In this document: positions 1 through 11,226 of the stretch, in pieces
How positions within the stretch are numbered: position 1 is the stretch's first letter
Layout: each line of letters starts with the position of its first letter
NCBI GenBank assembly: GCA_963662155.1
Contig: OY759273.1
Coordinates: forward strand, 29,309,044-29,373,043
Source: Lamellibrachia columna
Taxonomy: Eukaryota > Annelida > Polychaeta > Sabellida > Siboglinidae
Direction: 5' to 3'
Length of the DNA stretch: 64,000 nucleotides
Program-made: the position numbers and the translations under genes
Notes under the pieces: generated by a model
What the model was told of the DNA's origin: nothing
What the model saw: the letters and a program-made list of their open reading frames with translations, nothing else
Databases searched by the model: none

Positions 1-1119
1 AAACTAGTTGCATGTTTCGTGGCTAGTAGTCCACTTGAAATCCATCCATTCCTAATGTCTAATTGCCCACCCTATGACACTCGTATACTAGATGTGCGTG
101 ATATCCAACCGCCTTAGTCATATCGTATATTCTTTTAACATTAGCTACGAGTATTCGCCTAGCGGGTTTAGAAACAGTTACCAAAGTAATAGCAAGTCGA
201 CTCGGATATCATGTCCTATGTTAGAACTAGATTCAAACCTTTGGAAATAACATTTGGGTCGAGACTCGAATTCACTCGATTGTATTTGTTAGTAACTGCT
301 GGAGTCGAATCATATGTGTTCGGTTTACTGCCTCGATTCGTGTCTAACCTTCAAATAATATCGACTCGAATCGGACTCAAGTCAAGTAATTACCGACACT
401 GGGTCGAGTTTCACTTCTTGCCATCTTAGATGGCCTAGCGATCTACTTATGCAATGCAGAGTTTCCCAGACATTCGACTCAGCGACTCATTGCGGAATGA
501 CCATGACGTGATATATGATAGCACTAACTCATTAACCTAGTAGACATTTACAACGTGCTGTGGTTGAAGAATGAAATGACGCCAACTACAATTAGCGGCC
601 CCACCATGAATGGATGATTGCTGGTATACTATCCGGAATAATAGCCGGACATACCGGAAGAATGCACAGATCCACTAATTAAACAAGGACAAATGTTCTG
701 TGAAAAATTGACACGTGAGTAGTTCGCTAATGTAAGTTCATCCGGCATCTGACTGGTTTCTGTTCAAAGAAATGTCCATTTCCTAGTCATCATCGCACGC
801 GTTGTACTAACATGCCCCCTTCGCTATGCGCAATACATGACACTTAGGGTGTCACACTATTTATTTATGTTTTTGAGACCCACACCTTTATTCGTTGCAT
901 GTCTGTATTTATTCGTAGTGCACATATAGAATATTGGTGTGCATAACTAATAATATATAATAACATCAAATGTCAATGATCATGTGCGGTGTAGCGATGG
1001 GTGTATCTAATATAGTAAACCCTTGTGAGTTCTTATCTGTATTGTTTTACTCGTGACACTAAAATACACACGCTAGCACAACTACATATATTAATCTGAT
1101 TTATATGGCAATATTTAAC
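1..1119. other. Anonymous AT-rich DNA, no gene seen
   Basis: I see no recognisable gene, RNA or repeat here. A 72-codon open frame at 211-429 has no familiar motif, and the sequence around it repeats TCGA/ACTCGA words, so it is probably chance. The stretch ends at the 3' tail of the LINE that begins at about 1120. Confidence 0.5.
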
Positions 1120-1213
1120 AAGATTTAACAAGATTGCCATCCCAACAACAAGTTCCAGATGGCAAGTGGACAAGGAAGCCATTGGCTTATCGAGAGTCCA
1201 ACCATTTTCTCAT

Positions 1214-1909
1214 TTATGTGTAGGCCGCCCTTATCAAATATCTGTCAATTCTATGTTTAAACATATTCACACTACTAGCATTAATACAATCATTTGGCAG
1301 TTTGTTCCATTCATTTATCACCCTCTGTGAGAAAGAGTACTTTCTCATGTCCAACCTACACTGCTCCTTAACTAATGCTGCTTTGTGTCCTACTGCTTTT
1401 TTAAGTTTGAAGAACATATTCCTATCAACATCCTCATAACCGTTCACTATTTTAAAGATTTATATTTGGTCTCCTCTTAGTCTCCTGGTCTCGGGTGTTG
1501 TCAAACCACATTGTAATAAGCGGCTTTCGTAACTAAGGTCTCTCAATTTTGGAATCATTTTAGTTGCTCTTCGTTGTATTCTTTCTAGCTTGTCGATGTC
1601 CTTTTTACGATACGGCGTCCATGCTTGAATACAATATTCCAAATGTGGTCTAACTATTGCTTTGTACAGGGGTACAATTAGCTGTTTCACCTTATACGTT
1701 ATAGTTCTCCTAATCAGCCTTAGACTTTGATTTCCTTTCGAAGCAGCAATCCCAAATTGCTCTGAAACTTTCATGTCAGCACTAAATGTTACTCCTAAGT
1801 CCTTTTCTTGTGTGGTTCTACCTAGTACAGCATCCCCCATTTTATATTCTTCGTCCATGTTTCTATGTCCTATGTGTATACATTTACACTTCCCAAAATT
1901 TAATAACAT
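1214..1909 (-). pseudogene. C-terminal part of family-1 LINE ORF2
   Basis: Two open blocks, 1909-1460 and 1447-1214, read the standard post-RT region: a LNFGKCKCIHIGH start, KDLGVTFSADMKVSEQ, a PLYKAIVRPHLEYCIQAW block, KLERIQRRATKMI, and finally the RKYSFSQRVINEWNKLP and FKHRIDRYL end. These blocks are common to CR1/Rex/L2 LINEs, downstream of the palm, and their exact role is not well understood. The break near 1450 is a frameshift or small deletion. A closely related + strand copy at 31824-32390 covers the same segment, so the two can be aligned directly. Confidence 0.88.
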
Positions 1910-1984
1910 TTGCCTTTTTTAAATCCATTTAACTAATTTATCTAGATCATCCTGTCAACTTTGTTTATCTGTAACATTAGTAAC

Positions 1985-3254
1985 CTTTCTGAATACTTTT
2001 GTGTCATCTGCAAATTTCAGTACTTTGCTAGACATGTCTTCTTCCAAATCATTTATATATATTAAAAATAGTATATGGCTTAATACTGATTCTTGTGGTA
2101 CCCCACTCAGAATAGATTTGAAATCTCACCATCTACTATTACTCTCTGTCTTCTGTGTGTAAGCCACTTTTCTATCCAGTTGATTACATCATTACCTATA
2201 CCTTTTAGTTTAAATATCAATCTTTGGTGTGGCACTTTATCGAAAGCTTTCTGAAAATCTAAGTAGACAACATCTACTGGTGACCCGTCATCTACCCACT
2301 TTGTAATTTCTTCCAAAAAACATAAGGGATTGGTTAGACATGACCTTGCTTTTAGGAACCCATGTTGATATGTATTTATTAATTTATGTTTTACAAGGAA
2401 TTCCACCATGTGGTCTCTAATTAATGTTTCGAGTAATTTACATACAACTGATGTTAAACTCACTGGTCTGTAATTGTCTGGCTTGTTCCTCGATCCCTTC
2501 TTAAATAGCGGCGTAATGTTTGCTCCTTTCCATTCTGAAGGAACTCTTCCTTCTTCTAGTGACAAGTTAAACAATTTTGCAAGTGATGTACTAATTTGCT
2601 GAACAATTTCCTTAAGCAGTTTTGGTGGTATCCCATCAACTCCCGGTGATTTATTATCTTTCATCTTCTTAATTTTCTTTGCTATCATTTCAGGTGTTAC
2701 AAATAACTGCCCTAAATGTTCTGATTTACTGCCCTGAAATTTAGTAAATGGAACTGGAAGTGAGCTGATATCTTCTGTGGTAAAAACTGAGCTGAAATAC
2801 TCATTCAGGTCCTTTGCCATTTGAAACCCGTCTGAAATGATGCTTCCATTGTTGTTTTCCAGTGGTCCGACCTTATCTCGAACTTTCTGTTTACTCCTTA
2901 CATAAGCATATAAACTCTTGCTGTAAGTTTTTATATTACCTGCCAATTTGTTTTCAAAGGTTGTTTTAGATTTTCTAATTTCAGTTGTACATAGGTTAAG
3001 TACGTCTTTGTAATTTGCATAGCTTTCACCCTTTCTGGTACGTCTACAAACCCTCCACATAGTTTGCTTAAACACAATTTTTCTAATAGCTCCTTTTGAC
3101 AAGTGTTTCTTTTTAGACCGTTTTCCTTGTTTTTCAAGGGAACGAATTTATCGATGATACTCTCAATTTCATATTTTAGAATATTCCAACATTCAATTGC
3201 AGTCTTATTCATCAGCATGTTATTCCAATCTAGCTTTGCTAAGTATTTTCTCAT
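1985..3254 (-). pseudogene. Pre-RT linker and reverse transcriptase of the family-1 LINE
   Basis: The linker lies at 3254-2931 and the RT is open from 3102 to 2107 (331 codons). It shows KSPGVDGIPPKLLK, NYRPVSLTSVVCKLLE, QHGFLKARSCLTN and DVVYLDFQKAFDKVPH, the ordered RT blocks of CR1/L2/jockey-type LINEs. The open frame stops at 2107. After one frame change the strand continues with VPQES, FLIYINDLEED and LKFADDTKV, so the catalytic FADD box is at about 1991-2020. The RT is thus nearly complete but split by a frameshift just before the GVPQGS-type block. A first-strand enzyme made from this copy would lack the active-site Asp pair. Confidence 0.9.
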
Positions 3255-4029
3255 ATCTTTACAGTTACCTTTGTGGACGTTTCTCCTATATGTTTTTTAT
3301 TTTTACTTTCTGATTTTACATTGATGTCAAAATGTATTTGATTGTGGTCACTGTTACCCAATGGTTCATGTATTTTTACCTTGTCCACTAATTCTTTTTG
3401 TGATGACAAAACTATATCTAATACATTATCTCCCCTGGTTGGTTCTAGAACGTGCTGAGTAAGGAAACTATCCAGAATTAAAAATAGAAATTGTTGGTCC
3501 TCACCCACTATACTCTCTAGAGATTTCCATTGTATGTGTCCATGGTTGAAATCTCCCATTATGATACATTCCCCTTTACTAACGTCCTTTATAGCATTTT
3601 GTATTTTTGTGTTATCCTCTTCGTTTATGTTTGGACTTCGGTAAACTAATCCAATAGTTAATTTAGAATTTCCTTAAACTATTTTGCACCAAACAGCTTC
3701 ATCGCAATCTGCTTCCCTTTCTAATTTTATTTCATATGACTGAATATATTCTTTAACATGTAAAATACCCCCCCTCCCCTTCTTCCTATTCGATCTCTCC
3801 TAAATATTACGTATCCTGTCAATCCTGTTATGTCTGTTTTGACCCATATTTCGGTAATACCAATTATGTGAGGGTCAATATCTTCTTCCATAATGTTTAA
3901 TTCGTTTTTCTTGTTTACTATACTCCTAGCATTTAAACACACGCATCTATAACCAGATTTAAACCTGTTTTTAGGACATTTAGTTATTGGTTTGTCTGTA
4001 CTGGTGGCCTCTTGTCCTGCTTGAGGCAT
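3251..4029 (-). pseudogene. AP endonuclease domain of the family-1 LINE (broken)
   Basis: The - strand starts with CLNARSIVNKKNEL, the usual opening of CR1/L2-type endonucleases, followed by DPHIIGITEIW (the IxxTE catalytic Glu block), then IIMGDFNH (the GDFN block) near 3550 and NSDHNQIHFD (the SDH catalytic pair) near 3340. All three hallmarks of the exonuclease-endonuclease-phosphatase fold are therefore visible. In intact elements this enzyme nicks the target DNA to prime reverse transcription. The domain lies in two open blocks, 4029-3727 and 3559-3251, separated by about 170 bases with stops. It is directly followed by the pre-RT linker. Confidence 0.85.
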
Positions 4030-4059
4030 CTCTAAGTAACCCCGTGCGCTTCTAGTTTA

Positions 4060-4450
4060 AACAATATTTACTACCAAAAATATATATTATGTTACCCATG
4101 CCACTGTCTACTGCTATTGTGAGTCCATCCGCAAATACTGTTGCCCCCTTTCCACTTAGATGAAGCCATCCTTCATATACATATCAGCCCTTCCAACAAA
4201 ACTTCCCCACAAATCCCACTTCCTCTTCCCTACAAAGCTTCTCGACTAGCATGTTAATTGCCATCCCCGGCAATTTCGATATATGTGACCCCTCCTTCCT
4301 ATTACTGGTAAAATCACTGACAGTATTACCTGCTCAACCCGCGTCTGCTTTAGTGGTCTGACCAACTTCCTGTATTTCCTAACTATGGCAGTTGTACCCC
4401 CCTCTCTACGTTATTTGTCCCTACGTGTACTAAAACAGATCCACCCTTGC
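4060..4450 (-). pseudogene. SGNH-hydrolase (esterase-like) segment of the family-1 LINE
   Basis: The - strand reads, across several frames, a stretch with VHVGTNN near the start, a middle part resembling AINMLVEKLCREEEVGFV, and a final part with LHLSGKGA. This order (GTN block, then a D/H-L-H-containing block) is typical of SGNH/GDSL esterase domains found in the first ORF or upstream region of several LINE clades. In those elements the domain is thought to act on lipids or membranes and not on nucleic acid. The frame is broken and no catalytic claim can be made. The same segment is present, more decayed, at about 42080-42600, which supports its belonging to the element and not to a host gene. 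Confidence 0.6.
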
Positions 4451-4637
4451 AAATATTCACTGCCTCAGAATAGCAAATATATGTCAGTACACTTGCTTAC
4501 AAAAGTAGGCAATTTGCCTCGCAGCCAGGGTTCTGACTGCATCAGTACCTCTGGCAGAGAACCCTGCTGAAACGTGGGTCTTTCTGTTAGTGCGTTAACC
4601 AACAGAGGTCGTCCCTGTGATTTTGGAGGCTGGCTTA

Positions 4638-4868
4638 CGGGAACTTAACTTTATTTGTTAGTGGCCCTGTCGTTGTTGGTCGGACGGGTAATGATGAGTA
4701 TTTCGTGTGAATGCTCTTTGAAGTTTGGGCGCAGGCGCGACTAGTTCCCAGAAACACATCGACAAAGACAAGAAGTGGGAAGAAGTACAAATGATTCAGC
4801 TTACATCCGCACTTGGCTCGGGAGAAACTGATAAAGCCACGTTTCAACTGCTACGCAGTGTTGTACTA
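4638..4868. repeat. Interspersed repeat A, copy 1
   Basis: This stretch aligns by eye with 45355-45570. Shared words include GTTGGTCGGACGGGTAAT, a central CTAGTTC..AGAAACACAT block, AATGATTCAGC.TACAT and CCACGTTTCAAC. I see no RT or transposase in it. It could be a SINE, a LINE 5' UTR or a solo terminal repeat; it lies between two divergent LINEs. Confidence 0.6.
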
Positions 4869-5040
4869 CTAGCAAGGATGCTTAGTCTATATATCTGATT
4901 TTTAAAGAATAATCAGATCAGAAAGTTCAGGTGATAATTTAGTTTCAACGTGAAAATGAGGCGTTCTTTAACTTTTCAAGCAATTCCAGCTCTGTGGATT
5001 TCTACATGTACGTAGTGTGGGGACGGTTCCATTGATTAAT

Positions 5041-6009
5041 ATGACCTATTCTCAACAGTTACCTGTTGAGAACGTCGAAGACATTCTGGTTGCACTGCAT
5101 ACGTCCCCAAAGGGACCACCTACGTTCGCAGTGTCGGATTTGTCTACCTAGCCTCCGCTGGATGTCAACAGCATTGACTTCGGCCACATCCTGTCAGAAT
5201 TTCATGCCGCGAGGCGAGAAATTGCGGATTTGCGGAGAGAACTGACTACCGTGATATCGCGGGGATCAGACCCAGTGACTTGGCCGCAGCCGAAACTCGT
5301 GGCATGTGATCTTCAGCCACTGCACATCAAACTGCCTCCGTTGAGACCAACTCCGTATAGCAGCACCGAATCGACAAGTGAACCTCCTGTCGTAATCACG
5401 AATGATACTCACGAAGCTACGTCAAGTAACAAGACGAGCATTCGAGTTCCGAACATCAACATAAGCCGTGTGCTCGACTCACCGAACCGACCCGACAAGC
5501 GCAGGCAACAAGCACAGCAGACAAACGACGATGGTTTCCACCTGGTATCGCGCTAAAATGATCGCAAGAAGACGGTCCCACCGATAATCGGGACACGGAA
5601 AGGCAGTCACTGCAACAATGAACTGAAAGTGTGGTGGACGGTCTCTGTCTGTATTCATATCGAGACTTGATCCAACTGAAACTGAAACTGAAAGTGTATG
5701 GTGGACGGTCTCTGTCTGTATTCATATCGAGACTTGATCCAACTGAAACTGAAACTGAAAGTGTATGGTGGACGGTCTCTGTCTGTATTCATATCGAGAC
5801 TTGATCCAACTTTGTCCATCAATGAGCTGTCTCTATATATCAGGTCGGTGCATACCCTAGATGATAAGTGTGTAAAGATAAAAACGAAACATGACAGTTA
5901 CGCGTCATTCAAGATTAACGTAGTGTGCAATAACGCATCTAAGTTCTTTAACCCTGAAAACTGGCCAGCTGGAGTCTATCAGAGGAAGTTCTTTAATCCG
6001 AAGGACTAT
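5041..6009 (+). pseudogene. LINE family 2 ORF1 (nucleic-acid-binding protein), broken
   Basis: Reading from the ATG at 5041, the frame has one in-frame TAG at 5149-5151 and then stays open to 5556. It covers a region rich in Pro, Ser and Thr and ends with DGFHLVSR. After a frame change and the 65-67-bp repeat it resumes with VFISRLDPTLSINE, KINVVCNNASKFFNPENWPAGV and YQRKFF. A domain of the form SRLDP...WP.GV..R.F is the C-terminal signature of ORF1 proteins in many invertebrate LINEs and is thought to bind RNA. The ORF1 frame runs without a stop into the ATG of the endonuclease frame at 6010, so here the two ORFs are joined in frame. Confidence 0.7.
5629..5815 (+). repeat. Three-copy 65-67-bp tandem duplication inside LINE ORF1
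   Basis: A unit starting GTGTATGGTGGACGG and ending with repeated GAAACT words occurs at 5629 (lacking two bases), 5694 and 5761. The third copy leaves the repeat at about 5813, where the ORF1 coding sequence continues. The GAAACT triplet at each junction suggests slippage or unequal exchange between short direct repeats. Confidence 0.9.
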
Positions 6010-6740
6010 ATGAAAATTAATATAACTTCTTTTAATTGTAATGGCTTTAAAGGTGTTATGCCTTTTTAAAGTAATTTGGTAAATGAGTGCGATATTTTGT
6101 GCCTTCAGGATGCTAACGAAACAGGAGTGTCACATTCTTAACAATTGTCACGATGGTTACGTTGGTTACGGTGTTTCACCAGTTGACTCCTCTGACGGTA
6201 TTATATCTGGTAGGCCATATGGTGGGGTAGGTTTCTTATGGAAACGCTCTCTTGATCAATATATTACCATATTGATGATTGTTATAATTGGCTGTGCGGC
6301 ATAAGAATATGCAGTGGTAATAAGGAGTACTATTTACTAAATGTATACTTGCCCTACGAATCTGAGGAAAACCGGGACAGGTTTAATGATTATATGACTA
6401 AAATTGCGATTTATGTTGATACTATTAATAGCACATGTGTAACAATTATTGGTGACTTTAATGCTGATATTTCTAAGAAATCAGTGTTTGGGAATATATT
6501 TCTCGATTTCTGCAATGAATATTCCTTGTCTATATATGATAAGGATAATCTTCCGATAAACACATACACGTATGTTAGCTCTGCTTGGGAACAACCTCAT
6601 GGCTAGATCATGTTATATGCACCTCTGATGCTAATGACTGCATAACTAACATATCTGTGCTTTATGGTTGTATTAATTCGGACCATCATCCGGTGTCATT
6701 TAACATCAACAGTGATATAGCCAATCATTGATCACTAACT
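6010..6740 (+). pseudogene. LINE family 2 AP endonuclease domain, broken
   Basis: The domain begins at ATG 6010 with MKINITSFNCNGFKG, the N-terminal Asn block. It continues through several frame changes: CLQDANETGVSH where intact copies have a QE/QEHWL block, GRPYGGVGFLWK, LLNVYLPYESEENRDRF, IIGDFNADI (GDFN block, near 6450) and SDHHPVSFNI (SDH block, near 6685). All catalytic blocks can be found except that the expected catalytic Glu position reads Asp. At least three frameshifts separate them. Its role in a live element would be target-site nicking. Confidence 0.8.
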
Positions 6741-6875
6741 GTAAATATGATTTTAAACACGCTGTAGTACCAAGCTGGAACGACAACGTAAAGGCGCTTC
6801 ACAGCTGGGGATGCCTATTTAATATGGAGACCGATTGGCAAACCAAGACAAGGGGATGTTTTTAATGCCACGAAA

Positions 6876-9800
6876 TTGTCCAGAAACAAATTTAAACATG
6901 CTATCAGAAATTGTAAGAAAGACAAAGAAACTATTATTGCTGATAGTATTGCTGAAAAGATGTGTCAAAAAGATCCACGTAAATTTTGGAAAGATGTTAA
7001 GCATCGCGTAAACAGCAAAACTAAAATTCCTACTAACGTCGACGGTGTACATGGCGATAACAACATAGGATCAATGTGGAAGCATCACTAACGTCGACGG
7101 TGTACATGGCGATGACAACACAGGATCAATGTGGAAGCACCACTAACGTCGACGGTGTACATGGCGATGACAACATAGGATCAATGTGGAAGCATCACTA
7201 ACGTCGACGGTGTACATGGCGATGACAACATAGGATCTATGTGGAAGCATCACTAACGTCGACGGTGTACATGGCGATGACAACATAGGATCAATGTGGA
7301 AGCATCACTAACGTCGACGGTGTACATGGCGATGACAACATAGGATCAATGTGGAAGCATCACTAACGTCGACGGTGTACATGGCGATGACAACATAGGA
7401 TCAATGTGGAAGCATCACTAACGTCGACAGTGTACATGGCGATGACAACATAGGATCAATATCGAAGCATCACTAACGTCGACGGTGTACATGGCGATGA
7501 CAACATAGGATCAATATGGAAGCATCACTAACGTCGACGGTGTACATGGCGATGACAACATATGATCAATATGGAAGCATCACTAACGTCGACGGTGTAC
7601 ATGGCGATGACAACATAGGATCAATATGGAAGCATCACTAACGTCGACGGTGTACATGGCGATGACAACATATGATCAATATGGAAGCACCACTAACGTC
7701 GACGGTGTACATGGCGATGACAACATAGGATCAATATGGAAGCATCACTAACGTCGACGGTGTACATGGCGATGACAACATAGGATCAATATGGAAGCAC
7801 CACTAACGTCGACGGTGTACATGGCGATGACAACACAGGATCAATATGGAAGCATCACTAACGTCGACGGTGTACATGGCGATGACAACATAGGATCAAT
7901 ATGGAAGCATCACTAACGTCGACGGTGTACATGGCGATGACAACACAGGATCAATGTGGAAGCACCACTAACGTCGACGGTGTACATGGCGATGACAACA
8001 TAGGATCAATGTGGAAGCATCACTAACGTCGACGGTGTACATGGCGATGACAACATAGGATCAATATGGAAGCATCACTAACGTCGACGGTGTACATGGC
8101 GATGCCAACATAGGATCAATATGGAAGCATCACTAGCGTCGACGGTGTACATGGCGATGACAACATAGGATCAATATGGAAGCACCACTAACGTCGACGG
8201 TGTACATGGCGATGACAACATAGGATCAATATGGAAGCACCACTAACGTCGACGGTGTACATGGCGATGACAACATAGGATCAATATGGAAGCATCACTA
8301 ACGTCGACGGTGTACATGGCGATGACAACATATGATCAATATGGAAGCATCACTAACGTCGACGGTGTACATGGCGATGACAACATAGGATCAATGTGGA
8401 AGCACCACTAACGTCGACGGTGTACATGGCGATGACAACATATGATCAATATGGAAGCATCACTAACGTCGACGGTGTACATGGCGATGACAACATAGGA
8501 TCAATGTGGAAGCACCACTAACGTCGACGGTGTACATGGCGATGACAACATAGGATCAATGTGGAAGTATCACAATGAAAATATTTTTAATACTCTACAA
8601 GTCAGTCGTTGTAATAAAGCTTACATTGATTTATGTCAGGATAACATTGATTTCAACACTGGTATGACTGTAGACGCTGGCGAGATAACGAGTATTATTA
8701 ATGACTCGTCTTGCAATAAGTCGCCAGGACTGGATGGTCTTACAGCAGAACACATGAACTATGCGGACTCCCAACTCCTGGTACTATTCTGCCCTAGTGT
8801 CCTCTATTCTGGTGAATGGGTATATACCGAAAGTATTCACAGAGTCTGTCATTGTACCGGTTATTAAAGACAAGAATAGGCGTGTAAACGACAAATCCAA
8901 CTACAGGCCTTTATGCCTCTTTAACATAGGTTCCAAGATTGTAGAAGCTGTATTACTCAATCGCAGAGATATTTACTTGCAAACAACACCACATCAGTTT
9001 GGGTTTAAGTCCAAGCATGGGACGGAGTTGTGTGTGTTCGCATTTAAGGAACTACTAAGGTTTTACACTAAGCATGGGTCGGCTATACATGTCGCTTTTC
9101 TAGATGCTGCAAAACATTTGACCGAGTCAATCGGCAGAAGTTTATATAAAAACTAACACAAAGTGATGTACCTAAATACCTTTTAAGAGTGATCTGCATT
9201 GAGTTCAATAACCAAAGTGTATGTGTCCGGTAGGGATCTACTTACTTGGTATTCTTCCCTGAGCGTAATATTGTTAAGCAAGGAGGGAAATATGGAAGAC
9301 TTGAATGTACAACTCCACACAAAGCCTATTGGTTGTAGTCTTGGGACACCGGTGTTCAGTCACCTGATTTATGCAGATGATTTACTTCTGTTCGCCCCGG
9401 TAAGGGACTACAAACGTTACTTGATTGTTGCTACATATACGGTTGTGAATACGATCTTTAATTTAATGCCTCCAAATCTCTGATCATGTACTTTGATTCT
9501 AGAAACGCACATTTTGCTAGATAAATAACACTAGGAAGAACAAAGTTAAACTTTATCACTTCGTGCAAATATCTTGGACATGTTATTTGTAACGATTTAT
9601 CTGATGAGGCCTATGTTCAAGCCAAAGTTAGACTCATTTATGCTAAGAGCAACATGCTACGTCAAAAATGTCACTATTGTTCTTCTGCTGTAAAGAAAAA
9701 GTTATTCACAGCCTACTTCAGTAATGTGTATATGTGCGCCTTATGGGTGAATTATAGAAAAGCAGTTTTCCAGCATTGTATAGTGGCATATAACAACTCA

Positions 9801-9890
9801 TACAGGATTTTAACTAGGCTGCCTGAGATGCAGCCCCAGCCACATGTTTGCTGCAGCCAATGTCAATTCTTGTAAATGCGTCACCAGAAA
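6876..9890 (+). pseudogene. LINE family 2 reverse transcriptase region, split by a minisatellite
   Basis: The linker before the RT (6876-7091: RNKFKHAIRNCKKDKE, KMCQKDPRKFWKDVKHRVN) is interrupted by the 55-bp array and resumes at about 8559 with WKYHNENIFNTL. RT blocks follow: NKSPGLDGLTAEHM, SNYRPLCLFNIGSKIVE, QFGFKSKHGTELCVFA, HVAFLDAAKHL, then in other frames KPIGCSLGTPV and LIYADDLLLFAP (YADD near 9370). The C-terminal segment reads NSCKCVTRNAIYSLMIRIE near 9880. The order fits an ordinary LINE RT. The FxGxxxDAxKAFD block is damaged (KHL in place of KAF). Frameshifts near 8860, 9130 and 9480 rule out function. Confidence 0.85.
7036..8575 (+). repeat. 55-bp minisatellite, 28 copies, grown inside a LINE coding region
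   Basis: The unit (ACGTCGACGGTGTACATGGC ... GGAAGCATCACTA) repeats every 55 bases without spacers. Register positions 7036, 7201, 7861 and 8521 are 165, 660 and 660 bases apart, giving 28 units. Copies differ at a few fixed sites (TAGGATC/TATGATC/CAGGATC; ATGTGG/ATATGG; CATCAC/CACCAC), so expansion came in several rounds. A single unit encodes part of the LINE linker. Because 55 is not a multiple of 3, and because each junction brings CAC-TAA into the LINE frame, the array stops translation at 7089-7091. The 27 extra units add 1485 bases, which restores register downstream by chance. Confidence 0.97.
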
Positions 9891-10100
9891 TGCTATTTAT
9901 AGTTTAATGATTAGAATCGAGAAGTCATCGTCAAAGTGGGAAGTGCGCTTTGCTACAAACTGTGGCGCCACCTTACGGAGACTTATGGAGGCTAGTTCCG
10001 CCGTAGCACGTTGCACCTTCTATCTAGTTGGACGCAATCTGTTGAGTCATTCACCTAGCGGACAAAAATATTAGCGTTCGCGCATATCTGATATTATCAG

Positions 10101-10612
10101 AGACAAATCATTTCCGGCTACCAGAGCTGCTCTACAGAACAATGTCGATTCGAGAACTTTTTTATTGAATCGAGTTCCTCCTTTTGATTAGAGCACTATA
10201 TCTATTAATTTGATAGACTCGATTATCCAGGTTCCGCGCTGTGGCGCCACCGTTTATCGCACACATCTTCGCCTGGACGCAGAGTGTGCTTTTCACTGTG
10301 ACGGAAATTATGTAAGCGCCCAGATTCTGGGCGCATACATAATTAGCAAATTAAGATGTCATACGGGCACTCGGTTAATTCATAAAACAAGAGTTAATCA
10401 GCTTATACGATGCAATTCGAATTAACTTTAAACTTTGATTACAATTGACACAACGGTCGGATTGAAACGCTAAATTAGGCAAATAAATTTTTAGCGTCGC
10501 ATCTCGCTAATTACGCTAATTTGGCTGTTTCACGGAAACGCCTACACAAAATGGAGTGTTGATAGTGGGTAACAAAGAAATCACGCCTCTGCTGCCAGAC
10601 GAGATTATTTAA
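10101..10612. other. Anonymous DNA downstream of the LINE
   Basis: No gene is seen. An imperfect palindrome around GCGCCCAGATTCTGGGCGC (about 10316-10334) and two copies of the palindrome TGGCGCCA nearby (9963, 10242) are the only structure noticed. Confidence 0.5.
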
Positions 10613-10801
10613 TTGAGCGATCCCTATTCACATACGTCGACAAAAACACGCGTGCACGCACTACCCGCGGGCACGCACGCACGTACGAACGCAAACATAC
10701 ATGCTGAACACATGTCCACACACACACACCAGACACACACGCACGCATACACGCGCATGTACACAAGCACGCACGCACGCACGCAAGCACGCACGCCCAC
10801 C

Positions 10802-10879
<78 letters not shown>

Positions 10880-10896
10880 CACACACACGCACACAT
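10613..10896. repeat. CA / CGCA compound microsatellite
   Basis: An irregular CACG/CACA-rich tract becomes a near-perfect CA run (about 10811-10834), a CGCA run (to about 10868) and CA again. All open frames here encode only Thr/His/Ala/Arg or Cys/Val/Arg repeats and are not genes. Confidence 0.95.
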
Positions 10897-11226
10897 TACA
10901 AAAGTTTGAAATGTCGGGCACTTTTTATGACACGAAACGGAGTATTATTTTGATAACATGCACAGTTTATATACTTATATGCTATATTTTAAATAAAATT
11001 CATGGTTTATGGTATTGCATCAGTGTCTACATAGTCAAGTTAGACGCCGCATTTCTGGTTTCTAGAACCACTAAAATGTCATACAACAGAAGGAAAAGAC
11101 CAATTTCAGAAAATGCAGTTGACGTTTCCGACGGAAAAAACGCATTTGGGACTTTTGGTGAAAGGTGTACCACGGTCAGTTCAACTAGGTCAGCAAACTG
11201 AACCTGAGTTTCTTTTCCTGTTGCAG

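Larger units (their letters stand above)
1120..4580 (-). mobile_element. Degraded non-LTR retrotransposon (LINE, CR1/L2-like group), family 1 copy a
   Basis: Read on the - strand the element shows, in order, an SGNH-hydrolase-like segment (about 4450-4060), an AP-type endonuclease (about 4029-3260), a pre-RT linker, a reverse transcriptase with its FADD site, and the usual LINE C-terminal segment. The 3' end (1120-1215) is an AT-rich tail with repeated TTGTTAAATC words. The same tail recurs at 32.4, 44.2 and 46.7 kb, which defines this repeat family. Several frameshifts and stops separate the domains, so this copy is dead. The 5' end is uncertain; the sequence just beyond it (4638-4868) is a different interspersed repeat. 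The clade is inferred from general resemblance to CR1/L2/Rex-type proteins, not from a phylogeny. Confidence 0.88.
5041..10100 (+). mobile_element. Second non-LTR retrotransposon (LINE family 2) with internal minisatellites
   Basis: The + strand shows a complete LINE layout: an ORF1 (from ATG 5041), an endonuclease (from ATG 6010), a pre-RT linker, an RT with YADD and a C-terminal segment ending near 9890-10074. It is unlike family 1 in sequence. Stops and frameshifts are scattered throughout, so it is inactive. Two separate tandem amplifications lie inside coding sequence: a 65-67-bp unit in ORF1 (5629-5815) and a 55-bp unit of 28 copies (7036-8575) in the linker before the RT. The 3' boundary is not sharp; I see no tail and place it near 10100. 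Confidence 0.85.

Noticed and set aside
10605..10921. Open frames of about 90 codons on both strands rich in Thr/His/Arg or Cys/Val/Arg
   Set aside because: They are translations of the CA/CACG microsatellite. The same holds at 16.5, 17.2, 24.0, 40.4, 49.9 and 51.3 kb.
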